From assembly GCF_014837235.1 (NCBI RefSeq), contig NZ_JACYFT010000002.1, positions 434,001-498,000 on the forward strand: a DNA stretch of 64,000 nt. The letters are read 5' to 3'. Within the stretch, counting starts at the first letter, position 1. The number at the start of each line of letters is the position of its first letter. Shown piece by piece: positions 19,406 to 29,050 of this stretch. The notes under the pieces are model-generated. The model had not been told where the DNA came from, did not search any database, and saw only the letters and a list, made by a program, of their open reading frames with translations. Position numbers and translations under genes: made by a program. The stretch comes from Limnohabitans radicicola (GTDB lineage: Bacteria > Pseudomonadota > Gammaproteobacteria > Burkholderiales > Burkholderiaceae_C).

Positions 19406-22012
19406 ATGCGAATCGACAAACTCACCACCAAATTCCAAGAGGCGCTGGCCGAAGCCCAAACTCTGGCTTTGGGCAACGACCATGCCTACATCGAGCCTGT
19501 GCATGTTCTGGCAGCCATGCTGCGCCAGGACGAGGGACCGCGTGCCTTGCTGCAACGCGCAGGCGTGCAGGTGGACGCTTTGGCCATTGGGGCCGAAGCC
19601 GCACTCAAGCGCTTGCCGCAAGTCAGCGGACAAGACCAGGTGCAGGTCGGCCCGGAGTTGGTCAAGCTCATGCAGGCGGCCGAGAAAGAGTCCATCAAAC
19701 GCGGGGACGCCTTCATCGCCAGCGAACTGTTTTTGCTGGCGGTCACCGACAGCAAAGGCGAAGCGGGGCGACTGGCCAAGGAGCATGGCCTCAGTCGCAA
19801 AAGCCTGGAAATCGCCATTGAAGCGGTGCGCGGAGGTCAGAACGTGGGCAGTGCCGATGCCGAGGGTCAGCGCGAGGCACTCAAGAAGTATTGTCTTGAC
19901 CTGACCGAGCGGGCGCGCCAGGGCAAGCTTGACCCTGTCATTGGTCGCGACGATGAAATCCGCCGCGCCATTCAGGTGCTGCAGCGCCGCAGCAAGAACA
20001 ATCCGGTGCTCATTGGCGAGCCGGGCGTGGGTAAAACAGCGATTGTGGAAGGCCTGGCCCAGCGCATCGTGGCGGGGGAGGTGCCCGATTCACTCAAAGG
20101 CAAGCGTGTGCTGTCGCTCGACATGGCGGCTTTGCTGGCGGGCGCGAAGTTCCGTGGCGAATTCGAAGAACGCCTGAAAAACGTGCTCAATGAGCTGGCC
20201 AAGGATGAAGGTCAGACCATCGTTTTCATCGACGAGTTGCACACCATGGTGGGGGCTGGCAAAGCCGAAGGTGCCATGGACGCGGGCAACATGCTCAAAC
20301 CTGCATTGGCACGCGGTGAGCTCCATTGCGTGGGCGCCACCACGCTCGATGAATACCGCAAGTACATCGAAAAGGATGCCGCACTGGAGCGCCGTTTCCA
20401 GAAAATCATCGTCAACGAGCCCACGGTGGAGGCCACCATCGCAATTTTGCGTGGCTTGCAGGAAAAGTACGAAGTGCACCACGGCGTGGACATCACCGAC
20501 CCGGCCATAGTCGCGGCGGCCGAACTCAGCCACCGCTACATCACCGACCGTTTCCTGCCTGACAAGGCGATCGACCTGATCGACGAAGCTGCGGCCAAGA
20601 TCAAGATCGAGATCGACTCCAAGCCCGAAATCATCGACAAGCTGGACCGCCGTTTGATCCAGTTGCAGATCGAGCGCGAAGCCGTGCGCAAGGAGACCGA
20701 CGAGGCTTCCCAAAAGCGCCTGGGACTGATTGAAGAAGAGATCGTCAAACTGCAAAAGGAAGCGGCAGACCTGGAAGAAATCTGGCACGCTGAAAAAGCG
20801 CAGGCCCAGGGCAGCAAGCATGTGCGAGAAGAGATCGACCTGCTGCGCCAACAGATCGAGGAGCTCACACGCAAAGGCGACTTCAACAAGGTCGCCGAGC
20901 TGCAATACGGCAAGTTGCCCGAGTTGGAAAAACGCCTCAAGGAGGCCGCCGCCAAGGAGTCTGCGCCGGGTCAGAATGTGCAGCACCGTTTGCTGCGCAC
21001 CCAGGTGGGGGCCGAAGAAATCGCGGAAGTCGTATCGCGCGCCACGGGCATCCCGGTGTCCAAGATGATGCAAGGCGAGCGCGAAAAATTGCTCCAGATG
21101 GAGGGCAAGCTTCACGAGCGTGTGGTCGGTCAGGACGAAGCCATCTCTGCCGTCTCCAACGCCATCCGGCGTTCGCGCTCCGGTTTGTCTGACCCCAATC
21201 GTCCCACCGGCTCTTTTCTGTTCCTGGGTCCCACGGGTGTGGGCAAGACCGAGCTGTGCAAGGCGCTGGCCTCCTTCCTGTTTGATTCGGCCGAGCACCT
21301 GATCCGCATCGACATGAGCGAGTTCATGGAAAAGCATTCGGTGGCCCGACTGATCGGTGCGCCTCCGGGCTATGTGGGCTACGAGGAGGGCGGTTACCTG
21401 ACCGAAGCGGTGCGCCGCAAACCCTACAGCGTGGTCTTGCTCGACGAGGTGGAGAAAGCGCATCCGGATGTGTTCAACATCCTGCTGCAGGTGCTCGACG
21501 ATGGCCGCCTCACCGATGGCCAAGGCCGCACGGTTGACTTCAAGAACACGGTGATCGTGATGACCTCCAACATTGGCTCGCACCAGATCCAGGCCATGGT
21601 GGGTCAGCCCTACGAGGACATCAAGGACGCGGTGTGGGACGAGCTCAAGAGCCATTTCCGCCCCGAGTTCCTCAACCGCATTGACGAGACGGTGGTGTTC
21701 CACGGTCTGGACGCGGCCAATATCGCCTCGATTGCCCGCATCCAGTTGCAGTCCTTGCGCGAACGCCTGGCACGTGTCGAGCTGGAGCTGGAGGTCTCGG
21801 ACGCGGCCATCGGCGAGTTGGCCAAGGTTGGCTTCGATCCGGTCTTTGGCGCACGGCCACTCAAACGGGCGATTCAGCAGCGGCTGGAAAACCCTTTGTC
21901 GCGTCAGTTGCTTGAAGGTCGTTTTTTGCCCAAGAGCCGCATCGTCGTCTCGGTCGATCCGGTGCGCCAGCCTGGTGTCTTCGAGTTCACTTCGCAAGCG
22001 CCTCAGGACTGA
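19406..22012 (+). CDS. clpB: ATP-dependent disaggregase ClpB
   Basis: An 868-residue Hsp100 chaperone that works with DnaK to dissolve protein aggregates. Domain order: N-terminal double Clp repeat; first AAA+ module with Walker A GEPGVGKT (about 204-212); the coiled-coil middle domain around residues 400-530; second AAA+ module with GPTGVGKT (about 606-614); and the C-terminal lid. The middle domain separates ClpB from ClpA and ClpC. The ATG at 19406 has GGAG at 19397-19400; an in-frame start at 19346 lies upstream of the heat-shock promoter and is rejected. Confidence 0.97.
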   Translation: MRIDKLTTKFQEALAEAQTLALGNDHAYIEPVHVLAAMLRQDEGPRALLQRAGVQVDALAIGAEAALKRLPQVSGQDQVQVGPELVKLMQAAEKESIKRGDAFIASELFLLAVTDSKGEAGRLAKEHGLSRKSLEIAIEAVRGGQNVGSADAEGQREALKKYCLDLTERARQGKLDPVIGRDDEIRRAIQVLQRRSKNNPVLIGEPGVGKTAIVEGLAQRIVAGEVPDSLKGKRVLSLDMAALLAGAKFRGEFEERLKNVLNELAKDEGQTIVFIDELHTMVGAGKAEGAMDAGNMLKPALARGELHCVGATTLDEYRKYIEKDAALERRFQKIIVNEPTVEATIAILRGLQEKYEVHHGVDITDPAIVAAAELSHRYITDRFLPDKAIDLIDEAAAKIKIEIDSKPEIIDKLDRRLIQLQIEREAVRKETDEASQKRLGLIEEEIVKLQKEAADLEEIWHAEKAQAQGSKHVREEIDLLRQQIEELTRKGDFNKVAELQYGKLPELEKRLKEAAAKESAPGQNVQHRLLRTQVGAEEIAEVVSRATGIPVSKMMQGEREKLLQMEGKLHERVVGQDEAISAVSNAIRRSRSGLSDPNRPTGSFLFLGPTGVGKTELCKALASFLFDSAEHLIRIDMSEFMEKHSVARLIGAPPGYVGYEEGGYLTEAVRRKPYSVVLLDEVEKAHPDVFNILLQVLDDGRLTDGQGRTVDFKNTVIVMTSNIGSHQIQAMVGQPYEDIKDAVWDELKSHFRPEFLNRIDETVVFHGLDAANIASIARIQLQSLRERLARVELELEVSDAAIGELAKVGFDPVFGARPLKRAIQQRLENPLSRQLLEGRFLPKSRIVVSVDPVRQPGVFEFTSQAPQD

Positions 22013-22050
22013 AGCGAGCGCCGCTCGCACCTTGGCGTTGGCCGCTGCGA

Positions 22051-22105
22051 GCCAGCAGTCTGGCGGGTTTGATCGTATGATCGTCCGCCAAACTGCTGGC
22101 TTTTT
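22051..22105 (+). terminator. Terminator of clpB
   Basis: A long stem (15 of 16 pairs) joins 22051-22066 with 22085-22100 around an 18-nt loop and is followed by TTTTT. Its T-run ends only 8 bases before the next start codon. Confidence 0.92.
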
Positions 22106-22113
22106 GCTGTCCA

Positions 22114-23337
22114 ATGCCCATGAACACCGCTGCTGTCTCCACCCCCACCGATTCGTTCCGCTCTGACGCCTCGGTCATGGGCTTGGTGGGCCTGGCCCAT
22201 GCCAGCTCGCATTTTTCGCATCTGCTTTTGCCCGTCATGTTCCCGGTGTTCATGAAGGAATTCGGCTGGTCTTTTTCCGAACTCGGGCTTTTGTCCACGG
22301 TGTTTTTTGTGGTCTCCGGAGTCGGGCAGGCGACGGCAGGCTTTGTGGTGGACCGTCTGGGCGCACGGCCTGTGATGTGGTCTTCGGTGCTGCTGTTCGT
22401 GCTGGCCTGCCTGGCCGCAGCACACGCCGACAGCTACCCCACGATGGTGCTGGCCGCCGTGCTGGCGGGCATGGGCAACTGCGCCTTCCATCCGGTGGAT
22501 TTCACCATCCTCAACCAACGTGTCTCCACCCCGCGCCTGGGCTACGCCTTCAGCGTGCATGGCTTGACGGGCAACCTGGGGTGGGCGGCTGCGCCAGTGT
22601 TCCTCACCTTCTGGACGGCAGCGGCAGACTGGCGCACGGCCTACCTTGCAGCAGCGGGCTTGTATGCGGGCATTCTGGTGTTGCTGGTGTTGCAAAAAGA
22701 GCATTTGCTGACCACGCCGCACCGCCAAGCTTCGAGCGCTTCGGCGACGGAGTCGGACCTGGCCTTCACCCGGCTGCCGGTGGTCTGGTGGTGTTTCGCC
22801 TTCTTTTTGTTGTCGACCATGACGCTGGCGGTGGTGCAGAACTTCTCGGTGCCCATCCTCAAGGCCCTGCACGGCATTCCGCTGGAGATGGCCTCCATGA
22901 CGCTCACGGCCTACATGCTGTGCGGCGCGGTGGGCATGCTGGCGGGGGGCTTTGTGGCGGCACGCTACCCGGGCCACAGTGACCGCGTGGTGGCCCTGTG
23001 TTTGACGGCAGCAGCGGTTTGCATGGCCTTGTGCGCCAGCGGCATTTTTGGCCAGATGGGCACCTTGGTGGTGTTGGCGGCCACGGGCTTTGCCGTGGGC
23101 GTGGGTGGCCCGAGCCGCGACATGATGATCAAGAAGGCCACACCCAAAGGTGCCACCGGGCGTGTCTATGGGCTGGTGTATTCCGGGCTGGATGTGGGCT
23201 TTGCCCTGGCCCCGGTGGTCTTTGGTTACTTCATGGACCAGGGCTGGTACACCGCCACCTTGCTCAGCGCGGCCCTGATCCTGCTGTTCAGTGTGGGGGC
23301 CGCGTTGGGCGTGGGGCAGCGCACCCGCTCGGCCTGA
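22114..23337 (+). CDS. Major facilitator superfamily transporter, fosmidomycin-resistance-like
   Basis: A 407-residue inner-membrane protein with about 12 hydrophobic segments. The N-terminal half has GLAHASSHFSHLLLPVMFPVF and the MFS loop GFVVDRLGARPVMW. GMGNCAFHPVDFTILNQR resembles the Fsr/YfnC-like branch. Substrate is unknown. No clear ribosome-binding site stands before the ATG because the clpB terminator occupies that space; the ATG at 22120 is an alternative. Its stop lies about 80 bases before a ThDP enzyme gene. Confidence 0.82.
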   Translation: MPMNTAAVSTPTDSFRSDASVMGLVGLAHASSHFSHLLLPVMFPVFMKEFGWSFSELGLLSTVFFVVSGVGQATAGFVVDRLGARPVMWSSVLLFVLACLAAAHADSYPTMVLAAVLAGMGNCAFHPVDFTILNQRVSTPRLGYAFSVHGLTGNLGWAAAPVFLTFWTAAADWRTAYLAAAGLYAGILVLLVLQKEHLLTTPHRQASSASATESDLAFTRLPVVWWCFAFFLLSTMTLAVVQNFSVPILKALHGIPLEMASMTLTAYMLCGAVGMLAGGFVAARYPGHSDRVVALCLTAAAVCMALCASGIFGQMGTLVVLAATGFAVGVGGPSRDMMIKKATPKGATGRVYGLVYSGLDVGFALAPVVFGYFMDQGWYTATLLSAALILLFSVGAALGVGQRTRSA

Positions 23338-23416
23338 GTTCGGGCTGGGGTGCAGGCCGCATGGTGGCGGCGCGCGCGCGACATCCGGGTGCTTGAACAG
23401 TCGGCACAATGCCTGC

Positions 23417-25123
23417 ATGACAGCAAGAATTGCGGGCCACCTCCTTGTCGAATGCCTCCTGGCCCAGGGCGTTACCCATGCGTTTGGCGTGCCGGGCGAG
23501 AGCTATCTGGCCGTCCTCGACGGGCTGCACCATCACCGCGACAGCTTGCGCTTCATCACCTGCCGCCAAGAGGGCGGAGCCGCCTTCATGGCCGAGGCGC
23601 AGGGCAAGCTGACCGGGCGGCCCGGGGTGTGCTTTGTGACGCGTGGGCCTGGCGCCACCAACGCCTCCATCGGGGTCCACACGGCTTTTCAGGACTCGAC
23701 CCCCATGGTCCTGTTTGTGGGCGATGTGGCCAGCGACACGCGTGACCGTGAGGCCTTTCAGGAGGTCGATTACACCCACTTTTTCGGACCCTCCACCAAA
23801 GGCATGGCCAAGCGGGTGGAGCGCATCGACGATCCGGCCCGTTTGCCCGAATATGTGGCCCGGGCGTTTGCCACGGCCATGAACGGCCGACCCGGCCCGG
23901 TGGTGCTGGTGTTGCCCGAAGACATGCTGACCCAGCCGGTCGATGCTGCTGTGCAGCCTTTGCCCAGGGTGGAGCCTGTGGCTGCGTGGTGTGACCCGGG
24001 GGCGATGCGCCAGTTGCGTGAAATGCTGCTCGCTGCCCGCCAGCCCATGGTGATCGTGGGCGGGGCAGGGTGGACGCCGCAGTCCGCGCAGGCCTTGCAG
24101 CGCTTTGCAGAGAACTGGCAACTGCCTGTGGGCAATGCCTTCCGGTTTCAGGACACCTTCGACAACCACCACCCTTTGTATGCGGGCGATGTCGGCATCG
24201 GCATCAACCCGGCGCTGGCGCAGCGCATCCAGAACAGCGATCTGATTTTGGCCATCGGCCCGCGCCTGGGCGAGATGACGACCGGAGGCTACACGCTGAT
24301 CCAAGCCCCTCGGCCCAAGCAAAAGCTGATCCACATCCACGCCAGTGCTGAAGAGCTCAACCGGGTGTACCAGCCGGACTTGGCCCTGTGCGCCACCATG
24401 AACGCTGCCGCACGCAGCCTGGAGGTGTTGACCGCGCCGCTGGAGTTGCCCTGGGCCGAATGGTCAAAGGCCGTGCACCAGGACTACCTGGCCAACCTCG
24501 TGCCCCAATCGCTGCCTGGTGACATTGACATGCCCACCATCGTGGCGTCCTTGCAGAAACACCTGCCCGAAGATGCGGTGCTCACCAACGGTGCGGGCAA
24601 CTTTGCCAGCTGGGTGCACCGCTTCTTTCGTCATCATGGATTGGCCAAGGGACACAAGACGCAATTGGCCCCGACCGTGGGTTCCATGGGTTATGGCGTG
24701 CCTGCCGGCATTGCGGCCAACTTGGTGAGTGGGCGCGTGGCATTCACGATCGCTGGGGACGGTGACTTTTTGATGAACGGCCAGGAGCTGGCCACGGCCG
24801 TTCAGCACGGGGGGCGTTCCATCATCCTGGTTTTGAACAACGGCATGTACGGCACGATCCGCATGCACCAGGAGCGCGAATACCCGGAGCACGTCAGCGG
24901 CTCGTCGCTGTCCAATCCCGATTTTGTGGGGTTGGCCAAGGCTTACGGCTATGACGCGTACCGCGTGCACAAGACCGATGAGTTTGAGCCTTTGCTGCTG
25001 CAGGCCTTGGCCAGCGACAAAGGGGTGCTGATGGAGTTGATGATGCTGCCCGATGTGATCACAACGCGCGGCACTCTCAGCGCCATTCGGGATGCGGCTT
25101 TGCGCAAACAAGCCAGCACTTGA
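23417..25123 (+). CDS. Thiamine-diphosphate enzyme, acetolactate-synthase-like
   Basis: A 568-residue three-domain ThDP enzyme of the IlvB/POX/decarboxylase superfamily. The catalytic Glu is in CRQEGGAAFMAEAQG. The central domain has VIVGGAGWTPQSAQAL, and the C-terminal domain has the ThDP/Mg motif AGDGDFLMNGQELATA to LNNGMYGTIRMHQ. The start MTARIAGHLLVECLL at 23417 is chosen; the longer frame upstream is poor coding sequence. There is no regulatory subunit (ilvH) nearby, so it is more likely a catabolic or 2-oxoacid decarboxylase-type enzyme than the main acetohydroxyacid synthase. The substrate cannot be read from the sequence. Confidence 0.85.
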   Translation: MTARIAGHLLVECLLAQGVTHAFGVPGESYLAVLDGLHHHRDSLRFITCRQEGGAAFMAEAQGKLTGRPGVCFVTRGPGATNASIGVHTAFQDSTPMVLFVGDVASDTRDREAFQEVDYTHFFGPSTKGMAKRVERIDDPARLPEYVARAFATAMNGRPGPVVLVLPEDMLTQPVDAAVQPLPRVEPVAAWCDPGAMRQLREMLLAARQPMVIVGGAGWTPQSAQALQRFAENWQLPVGNAFRFQDTFDNHHPLYAGDVGIGINPALAQRIQNSDLILAIGPRLGEMTTGGYTLIQAPRPKQKLIHIHASAEELNRVYQPDLALCATMNAAARSLEVLTAPLELPWAEWSKAVHQDYLANLVPQSLPGDIDMPTIVASLQKHLPEDAVLTNGAGNFASWVHRFFRHHGLAKGHKTQLAPTVGSMGYGVPAGIAANLVSGRVAFTIAGDGDFLMNGQELATAVQHGGRSIILVLNNGMYGTIRMHQEREYPEHVSGSSLSNPDFVGLAKAYGYDAYRVHKTDEFEPLLLQALASDKGVLMELMMLPDVITTRGTLSAIRDAALRKQAST

Positions 25124-25141
25124 TGCATTCTGTGCAAAGAC

Positions 25142-25168
25142 AAAAGCCCGCTTGAGCGGGCTTTTGTT
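25142..25168. terminator. Bidirectional terminator
   Basis: AAAGCCCGC and GCGGGCTTT face each other around TTGA (25143-25164), with T-rich sequence on the right and A-rich sequence on the left. It serves the ThDP gene on the plus strand and the converging cytochrome c gene on the minus strand. Confidence 0.9.
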
Positions 25169-25231
25169 TGGGCGCTTGGATGGGGCTGACCCGAGATCGA
25201 TCCGGTGATCGCCCCCATCGGGTGCCGGGGT

Positions 25232-25537
25232 TTATTTGGCGCTCAGCACCCAGGCGGCCAGTTTTTTGGCCTCGGCTTCGTTGACTTGCGGGTTGGCAGG
25301 CATGGGGATGGCACCCCAGACGCCGGAGCCGCCCTTGATGATTTTGGTGGCCAGTTTGTCGACGGCGGCTTTGTCGCCTTTGTATTTGGCCGCCACGTCT
25401 TTGTAAGCAGGGCCAACCACTTTGTTGGCGACGGCGTGGCAGGCCATGCAATTTTTGGCTTTGGCCAGTGCCTCATCTGCCATGGCTGGCGCGATGGCCG
25501 CAGCGGTCAGTGTCAGGGCTGTGACGATTTTTTTCAT
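25232..25537 (-). CDS. Small periplasmic class I cytochrome c (c-551/c8-like)
   Basis: A 101-residue precursor. Residues 1-20 are a signal peptide (MKKIVTALTLTAAAIAPAMA). The mature part has one haem site CMACH (Cys30, Cys33, His34) and a distal Met ligand in WGAIPMPANP (near residue 78). It is an electron shuttle in the periplasm, plausibly feeding a terminal oxidase such as the cbb3 enzyme encoded further on, though that link is inference. The frame runs open upstream to 25669, but the signal peptide fixes the start. Confidence 0.93.
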   Translation of the reverse strand: MKKIVTALTLTAAAIAPAMADEALAKAKNCMACHAVANKVVGPAYKDVAAKYKGDKAAVDKLATKIIKGGSGVWGAIPMPANPQVNEAEAKKLAAWVLSAK

Positions 25538-25719
25538 GTCGATTCCTTGGTGAAACAGGGTGGAAGAAAGAAGGATTTGGAACTTGAGTGCAAGTGTAGC
25601 GCGGGGCGCGGCGTCCTGAAATGGACGTACGGGCGATCGGGCTATCCTCAGAAAGGCCAACAAGGCCATTGGGCTGGGCCATAATCCAGCCAGTTTTTGA
25701 CATTGACTGGAGCCCTCCG

Positions 25720-27576
25720 ATGCCCGCTTACCGTTCCAAGACCTCCACCGCTGGCCGCAACATGGCGGGTGCCCGTTCCCTGTGGCGCGCCACCGGCATG
25801 AAGGACGACGATTTTCAAAAGCCCATCATCGCGGTGGTCAACTCCTTCACCCAGTTCGTGCCCGGCCACGTGCACCTGAAGGACCTGGGCCAACTGGTGG
25901 CCCGCGAGATCGAGGCGGCAGGCGGTGTGGCCAAGGAATTCAACACCATTGCCGTGGACGATGGCATCGCCATGGGCCACGACGGCATGCTGTATTCGCT
26001 GCCCAGCCGCGACGTGATTGCCGACTCGGTCGAATACATGGTCAACGCCCATTGCGCCGATGCGATGGTCTGCATCTCCAACTGCGACAAGATCACGCCC
26101 GGCATGCTGATGGCCGCCATGCGCCTGAACATCCCGGTGGTTTTTGTCTCTGGCGGCCCCATGGAAGCCGGCAAGGCCAAACTGGCCAACCCCACCACCC
26201 AGACCATCGAGATCAAGAAGCTCGACCTGATCGACGCCATGGTCATGGCCGCCGACAGCAAGGTGTCGGACAGCGACCTGGCAGAGATCGAGCGCTCGGC
26301 TTGCCCGACCTGCGGCTCGTGCTCGGGCATGTTCACCGCCAACTCCATGAACTGCCTGGCTGAAGCGCTGGGTCTGGCCCTGCCGGGCAACGGCACCGTG
26401 GTGGCCACCCACGCCGACCGCGAGCAGCTGTTCAAGCAGGCAGGCCACAAGATCGTGGAGCTGGCCAAGCGCTACTACGAGCAGGACGAAGCCTCGATCC
26501 TGCCGCGCGCCGTGGGCTTCAAGGGCTTTGAAAACGCGATCGCGCTGGACATCGCCATGGGCGGCTCCACCAACACCATCCTGCACCTGTTGGCGATTGC
26601 CCAAGAGGCCGAGATCGACTTCACCATGGCGGACATCGACCGCATGTCGCGCGTGATCCCGCAGCTGTGCAAGGTGGCGCCCAACACCAACAAGTACCAC
26701 ATCGAAGACGTGCACCGCGCGGGCGGCATCATGGCCATCCTGGGCGAGCTGGACCGTGCCGGCAAGCTGCACACCGATGTGCCCACCGTGCACGCCAAGA
26801 CCATGAAGGACGCGCTGGACCAGTGGGACATTGCCCGCAACCCGTCCGACGCCGTCAAGACCTTCTATATGGCAGGCCCCGGCGGCATCCCGACCCAGGT
26901 GGCTTTTAGCCAGTCGGCCCGCTGGCCCAGCCTGGACACCGACCGCCAGGAAGGCTGCATCCGCTCCTACGAGCACGCTTTCAGCAAGGAAGGCGGCTTG
27001 GCCGTGCTGCGTGGCAACATTGCTCTGGACGGTTGTGTGGTCAAGACTGCGGGCGTGGACGACAGCCTGCTGGTCTTCGAAGGCCCGGCCCATGTGGTCG
27101 AGTCGCAGGACGAAGCCGTGGAGAACATCCTGGGCGACAAGGTCAAGGCGGGTGATGTGGTGGTCGTGCGCTACGAAGGCCCCAAGGGCGGCCCCGGCAT
27201 GCAGGAAATGCTCTACCCCACCAGCTACATCAAGTCCAAAGGCCTGGGCAAAGCCTGTGCGCTGCTGACCGATGGCCGCTTCTCTGGCGGCACATCCGGC
27301 CTGTCGATCGGCCACTGCTCGCCTGAGGCCGCCGCTGGCGGCAACATCGGCCTGGTGCGCAACGGCGACCGCATCCGCATCGACATCCCCAACCGGACCA
27401 TCAACGTGCTGGTGAGCGACGAGGAGCTGACCAAGCGCCGCGCCGAGCAGGACCAGCTGGGCTGGAAGCCTGCGCTGCCCCGCCCACGCAAGGTGTCTGC
27501 CGCCCTCAAGGCCTACGCCTTGCTGGCCACCAGTGCTGACAAGGGCGCTGTGCGCGACCTGTCACTGCTCGATTGA
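25720..27576 (+). CDS. ilvD: Dihydroxy-acid dehydratase
   Basis: Dehydrates 2,3-dihydroxy-acids to 2-oxo acids in isoleucine and valine synthesis, using an iron-sulfur cluster. The 618-residue protein shows [32 protein letters not shown] and [14 protein letters not shown], all cluster or active-site segments. It starts [17 protein letters not shown], with GGAG at 25709-25712. It is divergent from the cytochrome c gene and followed 60 bases later by lgt. The thiamine enzyme upstream is related in chemistry to the same pathway but is not clearly in the same operon. Confidence 0.96.
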   Translation: MPAYRSKTSTAGRNMAGARSLWRATGMKDDDFQKPIIAVVNSFTQFVPGHVHLKDLGQLVAREIEAAGGVAKEFNTIAVDDGIAMGHDGMLYSLPSRDVIADSVEYMVNAHCADAMVCISNCDKITPGMLMAAMRLNIPVVFVSGGPMEAGKAKLANPTTQTIEIKKLDLIDAMVMAADSKVSDSDLAEIERSACPTCGSCSGMFTANSMNCLAEALGLALPGNGTVVATHADREQLFKQAGHKIVELAKRYYEQDEASILPRAVGFKGFENAIALDIAMGGSTNTILHLLAIAQEAEIDFTMADIDRMSRVIPQLCKVAPNTNKYHIEDVHRAGGIMAILGELDRAGKLHTDVPTVHAKTMKDALDQWDIARNPSDAVKTFYMAGPGGIPTQVAFSQSARWPSLDTDRQEGCIRSYEHAFSKEGGLAVLRGNIALDGCVVKTAGVDDSLLVFEGPAHVVESQDEAVENILGDKVKAGDVVVVRYEGPKGGPGMQEMLYPTSYIKSKGLGKACALLTDGRFSGGTSGLSIGHCSPEAAAGGNIGLVRNGDRIRIDIPNRTINVLVSDEELTKRRAEQDQLGWKPALPRPRKVSAALKAYALLATSADKGAVRDLSLLD

Positions 27577-27636
27577 TGCACATCGGTTGATCGGCAGGGT
27601 GATGCGCGCCCCAGATTGCGGGCACAATCGCTCACC

Positions 27637-28434
27637 ATGCTGATCCACCCCCAAATCGATCCCGTCGCCCTGCAACTGGGCCCTCTGGCCGTGCACTGGT
27701 ACGGGCTGACCTACCTTGCGGCCTTCGGTTTGTTTTACGGGCTGGGCACACACCGCCTCCAGCACCTGCCGTTTGCCAGGCTGCCCGAGTGGACGCGCCG
27801 CGACATCGAAGACATCCTGTTCCTTGGCGTGCTGGGGGTGATCCTCGGCGGGCGGATCGGTTACTGCCTGTTCTATAAACCCGGCTACTACGCAATGCAT
27901 CCGCTGGAAATCTTTGCCGTCTGGCAGGGGGGCATGAGCTTTCATGGCGGCATGCTGGGCGTGATCGCGGCCATGGTCTGGTTTGCGGTCTCGCGCCAAC
28001 GGCCTTTCCTGCAGGTCATGGACTTTGTGGCGCCCTGTGTGCCCACCGGGCTGGCAGCGGGGCGTGTGGGCAACTTCATCAATGGCGAACTGTGGGGCCG
28101 CGTGGCCGACCCGTCCCTGCCCTGGGCCATGCTGTTCAGGGGTGCGGGCGACTTGCCGCGCCACCCCTCACAGATTTACCAATTCCTGATGGAAGGGCTG
28201 CTGCTGTTTGTGCTGCTGTGGCTCTACGCCCGCAAGCCGCGCCAGCAAGGGCAGGTGGCGGCGGCCTTTTTGTTTGGCTACGGCGTGTTCCGCTTTGCGG
28301 CCGAGTTCTTCCGTGAACCCGACGCCCACCTGGGCCTGCTGAGCTTGGGCATGAGCATGGGCCAGTGGCTGTGCGTGCCGATGATCGTGGGTGGCGCACT
28401 GCTGTGGCTGTGGTGCGGGCGCCGAGCGGCCTGA
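27637..28434 (+). CDS. lgt: Prolipoprotein diacylglyceryl transferase
   Basis: Inner-membrane enzyme that moves diacylglycerol from phosphatidylglycerol to the lipobox Cys of prolipoproteins. The 265-residue protein has seven likely membrane segments, [10 protein letters not shown] and the family signature [14 protein letters not shown]. The start [15 protein letters not shown] is chosen over an upstream GTG. It is slightly shorter than the E. coli enzyme (291). It converges on the Lrp-type gene. Confidence 0.95.
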   Translation: MLIHPQIDPVALQLGPLAVHWYGLTYLAAFGLFYGLGTHRLQHLPFARLPEWTRRDIEDILFLGVLGVILGGRIGYCLFYKPGYYAMHPLEIFAVWQGGMSFHGGMLGVIAAMVWFAVSRQRPFLQVMDFVAPCVPTGLAAGRVGNFINGELWGRVADPSLPWAMLFRGAGDLPRHPSQIYQFLMEGLLLFVLLWLYARKPRQQGQVAAAFLFGYGVFRFAAEFFREPDAHLGLLSLGMSMGQWLCVPMIVGGALLWLWCGRRAA

Positions 28435-28454
28435 GCCCTCGCGTCCTGTAGGGC

Positions 28455-28922
28455 TCAGCGGTCCAGCGCCAGGACCGTGCTTTCCTTGATTTCTTCCATC
28501 ACCACATAGCTGTTGGACTGTGCCGGCACCGGGATCTTGTTGAGGATGGTGCCCAGCAGTTCGCGGTAATCGCTCATCGCACGCAAACGCGCCTTGACCA
28601 GGTAATCAAAGCTGCCCGAGACGAGGTGGCATTCGAGCACTTCGGGCATCAGGCCCACCTCGCGCCGCACGGTTTCGAACACCTGCGGCGATTTCTGCGA
28701 CAGCGTGATTTCGATGAACACCAGCAGCGGCTTGCCCAGTTGCACCGGGTCCACCCGCGCGTGGTAGCCGGTGATCAGGCCCTGGCGTTCAAGACGTTTG
28801 ATGCGCTCGGAGCAGGGCGAGGTGGACAGGCCCACCTGTTCGCCCACTTCGGTGACCGACATGCGGCCGTTGCGCTGCAAAAGGTCGAGGATTTTCAGGT
28901 CAATGCGGTCGGGTTCGGACAT
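28455..28922 (-). CDS. Lrp/AsnC-family transcriptional regulator, probably controls dadA
   Basis: A 155-residue regulator: N-terminal helix-turn-helix (RIDLKILDLLQRNGRMSVTE, VGLSTSPCSERIKRLE) and C-terminal RAM domain that binds amino acids. Start MSEPDRID at 28922; the upstream extension to 29009 would run through the operator and is rejected. It is divergent from dadA, whose homologues are controlled by Lrp or DadR, and a near-perfect Lrp box lies in between. The size and context fit DadR or Lrp equally. Confidence 0.92.
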   Translation of the reverse strand: MSEPDRIDLKILDLLQRNGRMSVTEVGEQVGLSTSPCSERIKRLERQGLITGYHARVDPVQLGKPLLVFIEITLSQKSPQVFETVRREVGLMPEVLECHLVSGSFDYLVKARLRAMSDYRELLGTILNKIPVPAQSNSYVVMEEIKESTVLALDR

Positions 28923-28987
28923 TGTGCGGCTCAGCCGTGGTTTGTTGCTGATTTTGCAGTCAATTTGCCTGGAGTACCTAATTAATT

Positions 28988-29002
28988 CAGAAAAGTTTTC
29001 TG
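28988..29002. promoter_or_regulatory. Lrp-type operator between the regulator gene and dadA
   Basis: CAGAAAAGTTTTCTG is a perfect 15-bp palindrome around a central G. It matches 14 of 15 positions of the published Lrp consensus YAGHAWATTWTDCTR. It lies 48 bases before the dadA start and 65 before the regulator start. Confidence 0.75.
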
Positions 29003-29050
29003 TATTCAATTCATAACATCACCCAATATCAAGTCAAACGGAGTTTGAGC

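Noticed and set aside
20090..22114. A 674-codon minus-strand frame opposite clpB
   Set aside because: Antisense shadow; the forward frame is a complete ClpB with all motifs.
25648..27315. A 555-codon minus-strand frame opposite ilvD
   Set aside because: Antisense shadow of a conserved gene, with no recognisable domain.
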